A stretch of 64,000 nt of DNA from contig NZ_JAGIAS010000001.1 of NCBI RefSeq assembly GCF_017744695.1, forward strand, positions 248,001-312,000, read 5' to 3'. The position numbers and the translations under genes are program-made. Shown here piece after piece: positions 17,474 through 24,336 of the stretch. Source of the DNA: Dyadobacter sp. (lineage in GTDB: Bacteria > Bacteroidota > Bacteroidia > Cytophagales > Spirosomataceae). The notes under the pieces were generated by a model, which saw only the letters and a program-made list of their open reading frames with translations, had not been told where the DNA came from and did not search any database. Each line of letters begins with the position of its first letter. Position 1 is the stretch's first letter.

Positions 17474-19792
17474 TCAGGATTTGGTGATCGTTTCTTCCAT
17501 GTTGTAAATCGTACTGATAACCCGCATCAATGCTGCCGCCTGGTCCTTTCTAATCCCTTTTTCATGTACGAAATCTCCCACATTCAGCACCTTCACAGCC
17601 TTTTGCTGGTCCTTCGAAAATTTGACGAATTCCGAATTGTAGTAGCCCACCAGCAAGTCGACTTCTTTTTCTGTCGGCTTTCTGCACACAATTTGCTGAA
17701 ATAGCGTCCGCACTTTTTCCTCAACCGACATTTTCCGGCCAACGATCCGTTCCGCGAGCACGCGCGACGCTTCCAGCACCGCCGGGTCATTCAACATGAT
17801 CAGGGCTTGCAGCGGTGTATTGGTTTTTTGGCGTTTTACTTCGCAATGATCCCGGTTGCTGGCGTCGAACACGATCATAGCGGGCGGTGGTAAAGTCATT
17901 TTGATAAAAGTGTACAGCCCCCGCCGGTAGAGTTTGCCCGCCGTATCCTGTACATACTTCGTCAGGTCGCCCCGGTTGGCCGTGCTCCCTTCCCAAAGCC
18001 CCTTTGGCTGATAAGGTTTCACACTAGCCCCTCCTATTTCACGGTTTAACAACCCGCTGGTCGACAAAACAATATCCCGCACCATTTCGGCGGGCACACG
18101 GTAACGCGCCCCGCGCGACAGGTATATATTTTCGGGATCTTTCTCCTCTTTTTCCTTGGTGAGTTTTGAAGACTGGCGGTAGGTGGCTGAAGTAACGATC
18201 TGCTTCACCAGGCGTTTTACATTCCAGCCATGCTTCATGAAGTCGACCGCGAGCCAGTCGAGCAATGCGGGATGCGAAGGCAGGTCTCCCTGCATCCCAA
18301 AATCGCCGGCACTCTTAACGATCCCGCGTCCGAAAAACTCCTGCCATACGCGGTTTACAAATACCCTCGCCGTCAGCGGATTGCTTTTATTGAACATCCA
18401 TCCGGCAAGCCCCACACGGTTTCTTGCATACTTCGTGGTGTCGTACGGCATGACCGATTTTAAACCACTCGCCGTCACAACTCTTCCCGGTGCATCGTAC
18501 ACGCCCCTGTTGAGCACGTGCGTAGGACGGAGCGTGTCGTTTTCGCTCATGACCGAAAGCCAGACGGTGCTTGTGTCTGCACTATTGATAAAATTCAGCA
18601 CGCCTTTTCGTTCCGCGTCCGTCACTTCAAGGATGGGCGCCACGGCTACCCCACCCCGAATTTTGTCCTGCCCTTTTTCCCTGGAATTATTAAAAAAAGC
18701 GAACAACCGGTAGTAATCCTCCTGCGAGATCGGATCATACTTATGGTCGTGACATTGCGCGCATTCCACTGTCAGGCCCATCAGGCCGGAACTGACCGTT
18801 TTGGTTTTGTCCAGATTGTATTCGATGCGGTACTCTTCCAGAATGATGCCGGCCTCTTCATTATACTTATGATTTCGCAGGAAAGCGGTGGCCAAAATCT
18901 GTTCCTTTCCGGCATTGGGCAGCATATCGCCTGCCAGCTGCCAGGTAACGAACCGGTCGTAGGGCATATTCCTGTTGAATGCGCTGATCACCCAATCACG
19001 CCAGGGCCATTGCGTTCTGGAATGATCGTTCTGATAACCAAACGAATCCCCGTAACGTGCTATATCGAGCCAATGTACGGCCATTTTTTCACCATAAGAG
19101 GGCTGGCTCAGGAGCTCGTCGACGACTTTTTCATAATTTTTATCGGTGTCGTCACGCTCAAATCTCTTCTGAAATTCGGGGGAAGGCGCCAGGCCGGTAA
19201 GGTCCAGCGACAGTCTCTTGATCAGTTGGGCTTTCCTCGCGGGCTCGCTCGGTTCCAATCCGACCTCCTCCATTCTGGCGAGTGTGAAGTAGTCAATTTC
19301 ATTTTTAGGCCAATCTTCATCGCTGATTTCCGGCAAGGCGCTTTGTTTCGGAGCAACAAACGCCCAATGCTTTTCGTATTTCGCTCCTTGTGCAATCCAC
19401 TGCTTTAATAGCTCCGTTTCTTCCTTCGTGAGCAATCCCAAATGGGACTCGGGCGTTGGCATTTGATAATCCGCGTCGGCCGAAATAATTCTTTTATAAA
19501 CTTCCGATGCCTCCGGATTACCGGGTACAATGGCAAATCCTTTGCCGTCGCGAAGCTTTGCGTAAGCACTTTCTGCTACGTCCAGTCGCAACCCTGCTTC
19601 ACGGTGCTTGGCGTCTGGTCCATGGCATGCGAAACACTTGTCAGAAAGGATAGGCCTTACCTGGAAGCTGTAAGAAACCTCCCCGGCATTCCGCCCGCCC
19701 TTCTTCGCCTGAATGCACTGAAAGCAGGAAACAGCTGAACCTATCAGTATGATTATTCCGAAAAAAAACTTCGTACAATTCTGCAAGCGCAT
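17474..19792 (-). CDS. PSD1-type planctomycete cytochrome c protein (PSCyt1, DUF1549, DUF1553)
   Basis: A 772-residue exported lipoprotein-like protein (possible lipobox SAVSC, Cys23). A cytochrome-type haem motif CFACH (Cys53, Cys56, His57) starts the PSCyt1 domain, followed by the GPDAKHREAGLRLD sequence typical of it. DUF1549 covers about residues 165-370, and includes a second CxxCH (CAQCH, Cys345-His349). DUF1553 occupies about residues 430-760, with FVNRVWQEFFGRGIV and NTPLQALIMLNDPAVLEASR. Family members are periplasmic, haem-binding and of uncertain chemistry. Cotranscribed with the DUF1501 gene 26 bp downstream. The two CxxCH motifs make covalent c-type haem attachment likely. Confidence 0.93.
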   Translation of the reverse strand: MRLQNCTKFFFGIIILIGSAVSCFQCIQAKKGGRNAGEVSYSFQVRPILSDKCFACHGPDAKHREAGLRLDVAESAYAKLRDGKGFAIVPGNPEASEVYKRIISADADYQMPTPESHLGLLTKEETELLKQWIAQGAKYEKHWAFVAPKQSALPEISDEDWPKNEIDYFTLARMEEVGLEPSEPARKAQLIKRLSLDLTGLAPSPEFQKRFERDDTDKNYEKVVDELLSQPSYGEKMAVHWLDIARYGDSFGYQNDHSRTQWPWRDWVISAFNRNMPYDRFVTWQLAGDMLPNAGKEQILATAFLRNHKYNEEAGIILEEYRIEYNLDKTKTVSSGLMGLTVECAQCHDHKYDPISQEDYYRLFAFFNNSREKGQDKIRGGVAVAPILEVTDAERKGVLNFINSADTSTVWLSVMSENDTLRPTHVLNRGVYDAPGRVVTASGLKSVMPYDTTKYARNRVGLAGWMFNKSNPLTARVFVNRVWQEFFGRGIVKSAGDFGMQGDLPSHPALLDWLAVDFMKHGWNVKRLVKQIVTSATYRQSSKLTKEKEEKDPENIYLSRGARYRVPAEMVRDIVLSTSGLLNREIGGASVKPYQPKGLWEGSTANRGDLTKYVQDTAGKLYRRGLYTFIKMTLPPPAMIVFDASNRDHCEVKRQKTNTPLQALIMLNDPAVLEASRVLAERIVGRKMSVEEKVRTLFQQIVCRKPTEKEVDLLVGYYNSEFVKFSKDQQKAVKVLNVGDFVHEKGIRKDQAAALMRVISTIYNMEETITKS

Positions 19793-19918
19793 ATCCGTGT
19801 TTTATCGGGTCAAAGATGCCATTATTCAACGCAACAAATAAGTAGCGAATTGACATTTTCTAACACCAGATTGGTGTCTTTGTCCGGCCGTCGGATGTGC
19901 GCTTTGAAAATCTCCCTA

Positions 19919-21142
19919 TTAATAAGATATTCTGATTTGAAGCCCTATGGAGGTGAATTTCAGATTACGGCTGGTAATGCCGCCGACGGGGTAGCGAACC
20001 TGTGGCTCGACCATAATGGCCCTGTTGGGAGTTATCTTCTTTTCCCACAGGATCGACGCATTAAAATGGGTTACCGGGGCAAAAACCGCGCCGGTGCTAC
20101 CACTTGTTAACGGCATATCCTGGGTTGACGCCAGCCCCTCAACTTCCCTGACTTCCCCGTCGTGAAGCGCCAGCGTAGTGGTCACGATTTTGCCTTTCTG
20201 ATACATTTCCCTGAAATGCTCACCCCAGAACAGCGACGATGACACCCCGAAAAGACCGGACAAACTATATCGCGGATTTTGATATAACCTTACCTGAATA
20301 TCAACCGGAATTTCAAGCTCCCACCAATGATAATCGCCGCGATTGAGCCATTTGACAGCGTCTTTGCTAAATACCGGATTCCGGTTGCTCACGTAGACGT
20401 GCTCGCGCATGAGGGCGAGTCCCCCGCGCAGCGAGAACCGGGAAGTCATGGGGAATGTCCCGAAGATTGCCGGCCCCAGGGTAAGCCTGCTTTCGGAGGG
20501 CCTGGCGTAGTTGGCCCGTACAGCCGGGCCTAAACTCAACTGAAAGCCGCGCTGCCTGCGTCCGGCTATATGCTGTTCGCTTTGCTGAATGGCCGGTAGT
20601 TCCAAACTCACTTCGTAAACCGAGGGCCCCATGTTCGGCAATTCTCTCGCCATGTAGGGCCAAACTGGTGCCCCATGAACCGGAGCTATTGATGGGTTGC
20701 CATGCGATGGCGATAAACCGGAAATTACCGGAATCTTCTGCTTTGCTTTGAAGCTGGCTTTATAAGTCGTTGCAGTCGATTCCGGAGCGGTTGTCGTGCT
20801 ATGCGTCCTTCCTCGAACCACATTTCCGTGAGGATGCCGGCCAGAGGGCTTATCAGTTACAGCGATTGCAGCTCTCTCGACAGGTTTAGAAATGGCCGCT
20901 CTGCGTTGGCCGGATCGTGCGTGCTTCCCTCCGGATTCGAGAAAAAACCATGAGCCCGTCAAAATACCTGCCAGGAAAAGGACCAGCGCCCCCACGCGCA
21001 GGGCACCCACAAGTCTCCGGCGCCTTTCCTTTTTGAGCCTGTGCTGTTCGAAAAGCGACCACGAGTCATCGCGAAAGCCCGCTTCAAACCCGGCCAGCTT
21101 GTCTTTTACCTTCCGAAACGCGTCCTCATTCTCCATATTCAT
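19919..21142 (-). CDS. Single-pass membrane protein with barrel-like C-terminus, sigma-linked
   Basis: A 407-residue protein that I do not recognise at family level. The N-terminal cytoplasmic part (residues 1-45, DDSWSLFEQHRLKKERRRR) resembles the start of Bacteroidota anti-sigma-like proteins. One transmembrane helix follows at about 48-68 (GALRVGALVLFLAGILTGSWFF), then a Pro/Thr/Ser-rich linker to about 140. The C-terminal 230 residues have repeated amphipathic strands and end in an aromatic residue (FTSIGLQIRISY), as in outer membrane barrels of the porin/OMP_b-brl type. The gene overlaps the upstream sigma gene by about 17 bp (ATG at 21142; ATG at 21136 also possible), which implies translational coupling and argues for a role in controlling that sigma factor. 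Confidence 0.7.
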   Translation of the reverse strand: MNMENEDAFRKVKDKLAGFEAGFRDDSWSLFEQHRLKKERRRRLVGALRVGALVLFLAGILTGSWFFLESGGKHARSGQRRAAISKPVERAAIAVTDKPSGRHPHGNVVRGRTHSTTTAPESTATTYKASFKAKQKIPVISGLSPSHGNPSIAPVHGAPVWPYMARELPNMGPSVYEVSLELPAIQQSEQHIAGRRQRGFQLSLGPAVRANYARPSESRLTLGPAIFGTFPMTSRFSLRGGLALMREHVYVSNRNPVFSKDAVKWLNRGDYHWWELEIPVDIQVRLYQNPRYSLSGLFGVSSSLFWGEHFREMYQKGKIVTTTLALHDGEVREVEGLASTQDMPLTSGSTGAVFAPVTHFNASILWEKKITPNRAIMVEPQVRYPVGGITSRNLKFTSIGLQIRISY

Positions 21143-21698
21143 TTCCAAATTTTCGCTGTAACATCAACGACTTTATCCGTTGCTTTCCCCGCGTCAGATA
21201 GGTCCTGCTGGTGCCCGCCGGGAATCCAAGCATCTCTCCGATCTCCTGGTGGCTGTATCCTTCGATTTCGTACAAGTTGAATACCAATCTCTGGCTTTCC
21301 GGCAACTCCTGTAACAGCCGGATGATCTCCTCCGCGGAAAGCCTGTCGATCACATCCTCCGCGATCGTCGCATCTTCTTCGGCAATGTCGGCGGTGATTT
21401 TTTCCATCCTACGCCGCTCTTTTCGATAGTGGTCAAGTGCCGTGTTAACCACAATTCTTCTCAACCAGGCCCTGAATACGAGTATTTCCCCGCTGGTCAG
21501 CATATGCTCAAAGACTTTCAGGAAACTGTCGTTTAAAATTTCCTGCGCTTGCTGATCCGAACTGGAATACCTTAAACATATTCCCATTACATAGCCGTAA
21601 AAATGTCTGAATACCTTTTCCTGGCAACGCGCGTCACCGCGTCGACAGCCTTCGATCCATTCCGATTCCAGAAAATGTTGCAGAACAAGGGTATTCAA
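21126..21698 (-). CDS. ECF RNA polymerase sigma factor, likely TTG start
   Basis: A 190-residue sigma-70 family protein. Region 2 is around residues 25-90 (FRHFYGYVMGICLRYSSSDQQAQEILNDSFLKVFEH), followed by region 4 (LPESQRLVFNLYEIEGYSHQEIGEMLGFPAGTSRTYLTRGK). There is no ATG near the N-terminus: the first in-frame ATG is at codon 38, inside region 2, and the next upstream stop is at 21747, so translation probably starts at the TTG at 21698. It partners with the overlapping downstream membrane protein, probably its anti-sigma factor. No STN-type SusC is nearby, so this is a different regulatory type from the two SusCD-linked sigma factors in the window. Confidence 0.9.
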   Translation of the reverse strand: MNTLVLQHFLESEWIEGCRRGDARCQEKVFRHFYGYVMGICLRYSSSDQQAQEILNDSFLKVFEHMLTSGEILVFRAWLRRIVVNTALDHYRKERRRMEKITADIAEEDATIAEDVIDRLSAEEIIRLLQELPESQRLVFNLYEIEGYSHQEIGEMLGFPAGTSRTYLTRGKQRIKSLMLQRKFGNEYGE

Positions 21699-21716
21699 AG
21701 TATGAGAAAATTTAAT

Positions 21717-21743
21717 CGCCGACCGCCCAAAGGGCAGCCGGCG
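21717..21743 (-). terminator. Terminator after the lipoprotein gene
   Basis: A 12-bp stem with AAA loop (two wobble pairs on the minus-strand RNA; CGCCGACCGCCC and GGGCAGCCGGCG) lies between the lipoprotein stop at 21760 and the sigma gene start. The minus-strand sequence after it is ATTAAATTTT, moderately T-rich. Confidence 0.55.
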
Positions 21744-21759
21744 CGATTACCTTGCTTGA

Positions 21760-22239
21760 TTATAAATTCGAGACATTGCCATTCTCATCCACTACCTTAT
21801 CGGCCACTTTGGATCCATTGGACACGGTCACCATAAAGTCAGTTGGATTGAACGAATCACCGATCAATTTTTTGAGGTCGACCTGCAAGGTGTACGACCC
21901 TTTGGGCTGGCAAGAATCGTTGTTGCTCTCATTGGCCACTACAAGGTTGATCTGCTGGGGATAGGACAGCAATACCACTCCGTTCCAGATTGTTTTGAAG
22001 TCGTCCGCTGAACATCCGCCGGCCACATCGATCGCCAGGGTGTTTCCGGTAAGCACGATTTTCGAGATTTCAAAAGGGACACCCTTAGAATCCGCCCTGC
22101 CTTTCATGATCCGCTCGTAATCACCCTTGAGCTCATTGCCCGGGTCGGGCTTGACATTCTCGTTGTTGTGATCGCATGCGCCGAACGAGAGCAGTGACAG
22201 CAGCAATAGGCCGTTTCCAAACAGTCTGATATTTTTCAT
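21760..22239 (-). CDS. Hypothetical lipoprotein
   Basis: A 159-residue lipoprotein starting at the ATG at 22239 that directly precedes the signal (MKNIRLFGNGLLLLSLLSFGAC, lipobox FGAC). An upstream in-frame start at 22266 adds nine residues. Mature part: about 20 disordered residues, then a compact domain with predicted beta strands and two Cys (in GGCSADD and DSCQPKG) that may pair. I recognise no family. It is transcribed divergently from the MNIO peptide operon; whether the two share a regulatory region of about 230 bp is the only link visible. Confidence 0.65.
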   Translation of the reverse strand: MKNIRLFGNGLLLLSLLSFGACDHNNENVKPDPGNELKGDYERIMKGRADSKGVPFEISKIVLTGNTLAIDVAGGCSADDFKTIWNGVVLLSYPQQINLVVANESNNDSCQPKGSYTLQVDLKKLIGDSFNPTDFMVTVSNGSKVADKVVDENGNVSNL

Positions 22240-22473
22240 GGTTTTGAAAGATTTGATTTCAAACACATGACGTATCAGCCGGCATAAACGCTACAGAGAG
22301 CCGGAAACCCTAGCGATTTGAAGATTGGAACGTGAATGCTACTAGTCAAATCTTGCCTATTGGCGCAGGGGAACAGGAGGTTGTGGAAATTTTAATCAAA
22401 ACCGGTTACAACCAAATTCATCATAATTACATCTCTTCCGTGTATTCCCTGATTCACCTTAACAAACTCCCTT

Positions 22474-22629
22474 ATGAAAATCTCAAAATCGGTATTACAG
22501 GCAGTGGCTGTTGCGGTTACAGTTACTGCACTTGCTACGGCCTGCACAGACAATGCTGTTGGACCAAACGGCGAAAAAATAACCAAGAACAAAAAAATCG
22601 ATCCTTGTCCGGCCTGCGGAATGGGGTGA
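22474..22629 (+). CDS. MNIO-class RiPP precursor peptide (chryseobasin-like)
   Basis: A 51-codon gene that begins with ATG at 22474 and ends with TGA at 22627-22629. Residues 1-24 form a Lys-containing, hydrophobic N-terminus (MKISKSVLQAVAVAVTVTAL, then ATAC) like a signal or lipoprotein leader. A polar middle follows (26-43), and the C-terminus is DPCPACGMG, giving a Cys-Pro-Ala-Cys-Gly-Met-Gly tail (Cys45, Cys48). The stop lies 13 bp before the DUF692/MNIO gene on the same strand. A short Cys-containing peptide directly before a DUF692 oxidase is the standard arrangement for MNIO-modified RiPPs, and the MKISKS leader plus CPACGMG tail resembles what I recall of Bacteroidota chryseobasin-related peptides. 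Modification of the cysteines is inferred. This gene is easy to miss because of its size. Confidence 0.85.
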   Translation: MKISKSVLQAVAVAVTVTALATACTDNAVGPNGEKITKNKKIDPCPACGMG

Positions 22630-22642
22630 TTCTTACGTATCC

Positions 22643-23773
22643 ATGTCTGAAATCTACTCAGCGGTCGCCTGTAACCTGGACACCCATATTTTACGAGCGG
22701 CCCTGCCTTTGTTTGAACAGGAAAAGGTGGAGGCCATTGAGTGGTCCTTTGACACACTTTACAAATTCGACGAGATCCCGCCCTGGTTTACCGACCTGGT
22801 GAGCGAATTCAGCAAACAGAACCGGTTAATGGGCCACGGCGTGTATTTTTCCTTGTTTTCCGGCAAATGGTCTTCCGGGCAGCAGGAATGGCTTCGCAAA
22901 CTAAAAAAGCTATCCGCCGAGTTCAATTTCGACCATATTACCGAGCATTTCGGTTTCATGACCGGCGAAGATTTCCATAAAGGCGCGCCGATCGGCATTC
23001 CGCTTACTCCCCGGACACTGGCGCTGGGGCAAGATCGTCTGCAAAGGATCCAGGATGCATGTCAATGTCCGGTAGGGTTGGAAAACCTCGCCTTCTCCTA
23101 TTCCATCGATGAAGTCAGGAAGCATGGTGTCTTTTTAGACCAGCTGGTAGAAAGTGTCAATGGTTTCATCATTCTTGACCTGCACAACATCTACTGCCAG
23201 GTTCACAATTTCAACATTGATTTTGTCGATATTTTAAAGCTGTACCCGCTCAATAAGGTGCGGGAAATCCATATTTCGGGCGGGAGCTGGGAAGATACGG
23301 CTACGCCCCAGGGTAAGCCCGTGCGGCGCGACACGCACGACGAATCGGTACCGGAAATCGTATTTGAATTCCTCGGCAATGCTATTCCCCAATGCCCTAA
23401 TCTGAAATTCGTCGTGCTCGAACAAATGGGTACGGCCCTCTCCACCTATGCCAGTCAGGCCGCTTTCCAGTCTGATTTTCTTCGCATGGACAGCATAGTC
23501 AAATCGCTGGCACGGAAATTTGACCCGATACCAGAACGCATGTTTGCCCCATTGGCAGCATCCTTGAACGCCATTCCGTTGGAAGATGCCGATTTATATC
23601 AACAACAAATTCAACTATCTTATATCCTGGAAACAGCTGGAAACGTCAGTGAAGCAAGGGCAATGCTGCTCGCGTCCGACCTGCGCAACACCGCTTGGGA
23701 AGTTGAAAACTGGGCCCCATACATGCTGGAAACCGCCATATCCATTGCCCGGAAGTGGAAAAATGGCTTTTAA
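22643..23773 (+). CDS. DUF692/MNIO family multinuclear iron-dependent oxidase
   Basis: A 376-residue DUF692 protein, a TIM-barrel enzyme that binds two or three irons and modifies cysteines in short precursor peptides (MbnB and ChrH are known members). Typical ligand-containing segments are present in order: GHGVYFS (His65), TEHFGFM (Glu101, His102), LENLAFSY (Glu147, Asn148), ILDLHNIY (Asp179, His181, Asn182), REIHISGG (His210), DTHDE (His232, Asp233, Glu234) and VLEQMG (Glu260). The barrel should end near residue 290; about 85 further residues, rich in helix-forming sequence, extend beyond the usual length of about 290. It follows the precursor gene after 13 bp and precedes the VOC gene by 19 bp. 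No DUF2063/RRE partner gene is visible, so the extension may do that job. Confidence 0.9.
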   Translation: MSEIYSAVACNLDTHILRAALPLFEQEKVEAIEWSFDTLYKFDEIPPWFTDLVSEFSKQNRLMGHGVYFSLFSGKWSSGQQEWLRKLKKLSAEFNFDHITEHFGFMTGEDFHKGAPIGIPLTPRTLALGQDRLQRIQDACQCPVGLENLAFSYSIDEVRKHGVFLDQLVESVNGFIILDLHNIYCQVHNFNIDFVDILKLYPLNKVREIHISGGSWEDTATPQGKPVRRDTHDESVPEIVFEFLGNAIPQCPNLKFVVLEQMGTALSTYASQAAFQSDFLRMDSIVKSLARKFDPIPERMFAPLAASLNAIPLEDADLYQQQIQLSYILETAGNVSEARAMLLASDLRNTAWEVENWAPYMLETAISIARKWKNGF

Positions 23774-23792
23774 TTTTCAAACAGACAGACAT

Positions 23793-24236
23793 ATGGCTAA
23801 CAAACTACTGAGAATGGATAATATCGGCATCGTCGTGGAATCCCTCGATAATGCCATTTCATTTTTCACGGAACTGGGAATGATTCTCGAAGGGCGTGCG
23901 ACGATCGAAGGCGAATGGTCTGGTCGCGTTACCGGCCTGGCTTCACAGCAGGTCGAGATCGCCATGATGGTCACCCCCGACGGTCACAGCCGGCTTGAAT
24001 TATCGAGATTTCTTACGCCTCCCGTTGAATCGGATCACCGTAATGCGCCTGTGAATGCGTTAGGATACCTGCGGGCCATGTTCGCCGTGGAAGACATTGA
24101 TGAAATGGTAGCCCGACTTTCCAGGCATGGCGGCCAGCTGGTGGGTGAAGTGGTTCAATATCAGGACTCGTACCGGCTCTGTTATATGCGTGGCGCCGAA
24201 GGAATTCTTATTGGCCTGGCGGAGGAACTGGGTTAG
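23793..24236 (+). CDS. VOC family (glyoxalase/bleomycin resistance) protein
   Basis: A 147-residue vicinal-oxygen-chelate protein, start at the ATG at 23793. Two beta-alpha-beta-beta-beta modules can be traced: the first begins RMDNIGIVVESLDNAISFFTELG, the second LGYLRAMFAVEDIDEMVARLSRHGG and ends MRGAEGILIGLAEELG. The family binds a divalent metal with His and Glu residues; here Glu in LEL (near residue 70) and a Glu in the last strand are candidates. It is the third gene of the operon with the precursor peptide and the MNIO oxidase, 19 bp downstream of the latter, followed by a strong hairpin. Role there is unknown: it could modify or carry the peptide, protect the cell, or be incidental. 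Confidence 0.88.
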   Translation: MANKLLRMDNIGIVVESLDNAISFFTELGMILEGRATIEGEWSGRVTGLASQQVEIAMMVTPDGHSRLELSRFLTPPVESDHRNAPVNALGYLRAMFAVEDIDEMVARLSRHGGQLVGEVVQYQDSYRLCYMRGAEGILIGLAEELG

Positions 24237-24269
24237 TTCCCTCACATCGGTTTCAGGACATTAAACAGC

Positions 24270-24302
24270 GAAGCCCGGCAAACGTGGAGTTTGCCGGGCT
24301 TC
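24270..24302. terminator. Perfect 14-bp hairpin terminator
   Basis: GAAGCCCGGCAAAC pairs exactly with GTTTGCCGGGCTTC around a five-base loop (GTGGA). It is 33 bp after the VOC stop and 34 bp after the convergent SusD stop, so it can end transcription from both sides. The T-run after it is weak. Confidence 0.75.
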
Positions 24303-24336
24303 ATTGTCATTTCAGAATATCAATTTTTAAACAACA

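Noticed and set aside
22332-22802. 156-codon Cys-rich reading frame overlapping the precursor peptide
   Set aside because: Its Cys-rich part is the out-of-frame reading of the 51-codon precursor and it runs into the DUF692 gene in a wrong frame; the smaller frame has the leader, the CPACGMG tail and the right spacing.
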